From: an uncultured Devosia sp.
GTDB lineage: Bacteria > Pseudomonadota > Alphaproteobacteria > Rhizobiales > Devosiaceae
Assembly (NCBI GenBank): GCA_946480655.1
Contig: CAMLKN010000150.1
Location: forward strand, 1 to 5,800
Direction of reading: 5' to 3'
DNA: 5,800 nucleotides
The notes under the pieces were generated by a model. It did no database searches, had not been told where the DNA came from, and saw only the letters and a program-made list of their open reading frames with translations. This document shows positions 4,196-5,800 of this stretch, piece by piece. The translations under genes were made by a program, and so were the position numbers. How positions within the stretch are numbered: the first letter of the stretch is position 1; each line of letters opens with the position of its first letter.

Positions 4196-5800
4196 CTAAA
4201 CCGGCTGGCTTCCCAGAACTGCGAGGAGCCGTGGATTGATGGCCCCGACTTCGCTCATGCCCGTGGCCCGCTCGAAGGCCTTGATGGCCTCCTGGGTCTT
4301 GGGGCCCGCCACACCGTCAGCTGTGCCCACATCGAACCCGAGCTTGGTCAGGGCCTGCTGCACCTTGGCGATGACGTCGCGATTGGCAATGGCCTCGCCG
4401 GGGTCGAAGGTTTCCGACCAGGTGCCGATGGGCGCGAAATTGGCTGCCAGGTCGACCGGCTGCATTCTCCAGGCGGCGACTTCGTCGCCGATGCGGCTGA
4501 CCGCTTCTGCCGACAGCGACTTGGCGATGTCGTCGCGCGCCTTGGCGGCATCCTGGTCCCCGCTCATCGCGGCCAATGCGAACCACTTATACGACTGCTC
4601 GAAATCCTGTTCGACGCCCAGCCCGCGGGCATAGAGCATGCCCAGGTTGAACTGGCTGTCGGTCATGCCGCGCTCGGCCGCCTTGCCGAACCATTCCGCA
4701 GCCAGCTCGAACTGCTGCTCACCCATCTCGCCGCCCGCATAGAGCGCCGCCAGGTTGTGCATTGCCATGCGATGCCCGGCCTCGGCGCTGCGCTGATACC
4801 AGAGCCGCGCCTGCTCGAGGTTCTTCTCGACCCCCGAACCCATTTCATAGAGATTGCCGAGCCGGTACTGCGCCGGAACGAAGCCCTGCGCCGCCGAGCG
4901 CTCATACCAGCGTGCGGCCTCTTCGAGGTTCTTTTCCAGCGCCCGGCCTTCGGTGAAGATGGCGCCGACCTCGAATTGCGCCCTTGCATTGCCATTGGCG
5001 GCGGCCTGGCGCAACTCGATCGGCCCGACGGCCTCGGGCGGCAGGTCAAATGTCTCGACCGGCGTCGGCACTTCTGCGGCAGGCGCGATCGAGCCGGTCA
5101 CGGCGGGGGCCTCGGCCTCCGGGGTTGAGGCCAGGGCGATGCGTCCGCTATCCGCCTTGAGCGTGGGGGGCATCGGCGTCGACGGCGCCAGGCTGGTCGC
5201 CCGCGCAAAGCTCATCGGTTCACCTGGATTGATCGATCCGGTGGCCGTTACGTCGACCATGTCGATCACGCGGGGCGGCACCACGGCAGACTGATCGTCC
5301 GAAGCGGGAGGATTGGCGGTGGCCGCCGGGGCGCTGACAGCATTGGTCGCGGCGGGCGCCGAAGCATTCATGCGCTGCATGACCAGATTGAGCGCCAGCA
5401 TCGACACCGCGACCAGCGTCGCCGCCAGAAGCAGCGGCCGGCGATTGCGGGCGAGGAAGCTGGGGCGCTCGTCGACAGCCTCGGGCAGGGTCGGCGCCAC
5501 GGCCGGCTTGGCCGCCTCCGCAGGTTTAACCTTGGGCTTTTCGGCGCGGCGCGGCTGCCGGGCCTCGGGAGCCACTGCCTCGGGGGCCGTCTTGGGCGTA
5601 CCGGCCTCATCGTCCTTGCGGGCGCGGACCCGGCTCAGCGCGCGGGCAATGATGGAATTGCTCTCGGCCGGCTTGGCGTCTTCCTGTTTGGCGCGCTGGG
5701 CGCGGCGGGCTGCGGCGACAAAGGTGCTGGTGCTCGAGGCGGGCGCCGCTTCGGCGGGCTTTTCACTGGTGGGACGCGCGATAGGGGCGAATGGATCAGT
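4196..5800 (-). CDS. PodJ-like bitopic Sel1-repeat / peptidoglycan-binding protein, N-terminus outside window
   Basis: At least 534 residues are visible, and the frame stays open to the right edge. The GTG at 5575 is therefore an internal codon, preceded in frame by 75 more residues of the same low-complexity type (VAAARRAQRAKQ, SIIARALSRVRARKDD). Order of parts: a cytoplasmic Ala/Pro/Lys/Arg-rich region; one membrane helix (5375-5440) preceded by RNRR; a Pro/Ala/Thr-rich periplasmic linker of about 125 residues with two TGSI motifs; four 36-residue Sel1 repeats (4559-4990) with the LG.LY..G..V..N...A..WY...A..G pattern; and a C-terminal PG_binding_1-type domain (about 4211-4384: VQQALTKLGFDVG, DGVAGPKTQEAIKAF). 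This layout matches PodJ-type polar organiser proteins and related hyphomicrobial envelope proteins, which link cytoplasmic scaffolds to the cell wall. A role in polarity or division is inferred from architecture only. The stop is TAG at 4196-4198. Confidence 0.88.
   Translation of the reverse strand, partial: TDPFAPIARPTSEKPAEAAPASSTSTFVAAARRAQRAKQEDAKPAESNSIIARALSRVRARKDDEAGTPKTAPEAVAPEARQPRRAEKPKVKPAEAAKPAVAPTLPEAVDERPSFLARNRRPLLLAATLVAVSMLALNLVMQRMNASAPAATNAVSAPAATANPPASDDQSAVVPPRVIDMVDVTATGSINPGEPMSFARATSLAPSTPMPPTLKADSGRIALASTPEAEAPAVTGSIAPAAEVPTPVETFDLPPEAVGPIELRQAAANGNARAQFEVGAIFTEGRALEKNLEEAARWYERSAAQGFVPAQYRLGNLYEMGSGVEKNLEQARLWYQRSAEAGHRMAMHNLAALYAGGEMGEQQFELAAEWFGKAAERGMTDSQFNLGMLYARGLGVEQDFEQSYKWFALAAMSGDQDAAKARDDIAKSLSAEAVSRIGDEVAAWRMQPVDLAANFAPIGTWSETFDPGEAIANRDVIAKVQQALTKLGFDVGTADGVAGPKTQEAIKAFERATGMSEVGAINPRLLAVLGSQPV

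Noticed and set aside
4169..4199. Possible plus-strand promoter (TTGTGA and TACTAA)
   Set aside because: The spacing is 19 bp, the -35 match is weak, and it would only transcribe antisense to the envelope-protein gene.
4757..5294. Plus-strand frames opposite the Sel1 protein
   Set aside because: They are shadows of the Sel1 repeats and linker, with no conserved motif.

Overview
The window is GC-rich, densely coded chromosomal DNA. Its gene content points to an alphaproteobacterium of the Hyphomicrobiales, possibly Devosia-like: a ligase-associated DNA-repair cluster, the alphaproteobacterial TIGR02186 membrane protein, and a PodJ-like Sel1/peptidoglycan-binding protein with TGSI linker motifs. 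The family assignments come from reading the proteins, and the taxonomic placement is inference. No RNA gene, CRISPR array, insertion sequence or phage gene was seen.

Left part, plus strand (1-2360). The 3' portion of a ligase-associated Lhr-type DEXH-box helicase enters from the left edge. It is followed by the complete gene for the ligase-associated metallophosphoesterase PdeM. In this conserved repair cluster they usually accompany an ATP-dependent DNA ligase and a metallo-beta-lactamase-fold exonuclease, which would be expected to the left of the window. The 143-bp gap between the two genes holds two nearly identical GC-rich palindromes facing each other.

Middle part, minus strand (2367-4051). 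A TauE/SafE (TSUP) anion exporter gene starts with TTG and overlaps by 4 bp (ATGA) the gene for a secreted, C-terminally anchored TIGR02186 protein. The two look like a translationally coupled transporter and periplasmic partner. The TIGR02186 gene converges on pdeM, with only 6 bp between the stop codons.

Right part, minus strand (4196 to the right edge). A 144-bp gap containing a hairpin and a 14-bp palindrome separates the exporter from a large bitopic envelope protein. This protein has a cytoplasmic Ala/Pro/Lys-rich tail, one membrane helix, a Pro/Ala-rich periplasmic linker, four Sel1 repeats and a C-terminal peptidoglycan-binding domain. Its reading frame stays open to the window edge, so its true start lies outside.

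Most of this is recognisable core-type content. The points most worth checking are the facing palindromes between the repair genes, the TGSI motifs in the envelope protein, and the exporter/TIGR02186 pairing. I did not find convincing evidence of a wholly new system here.
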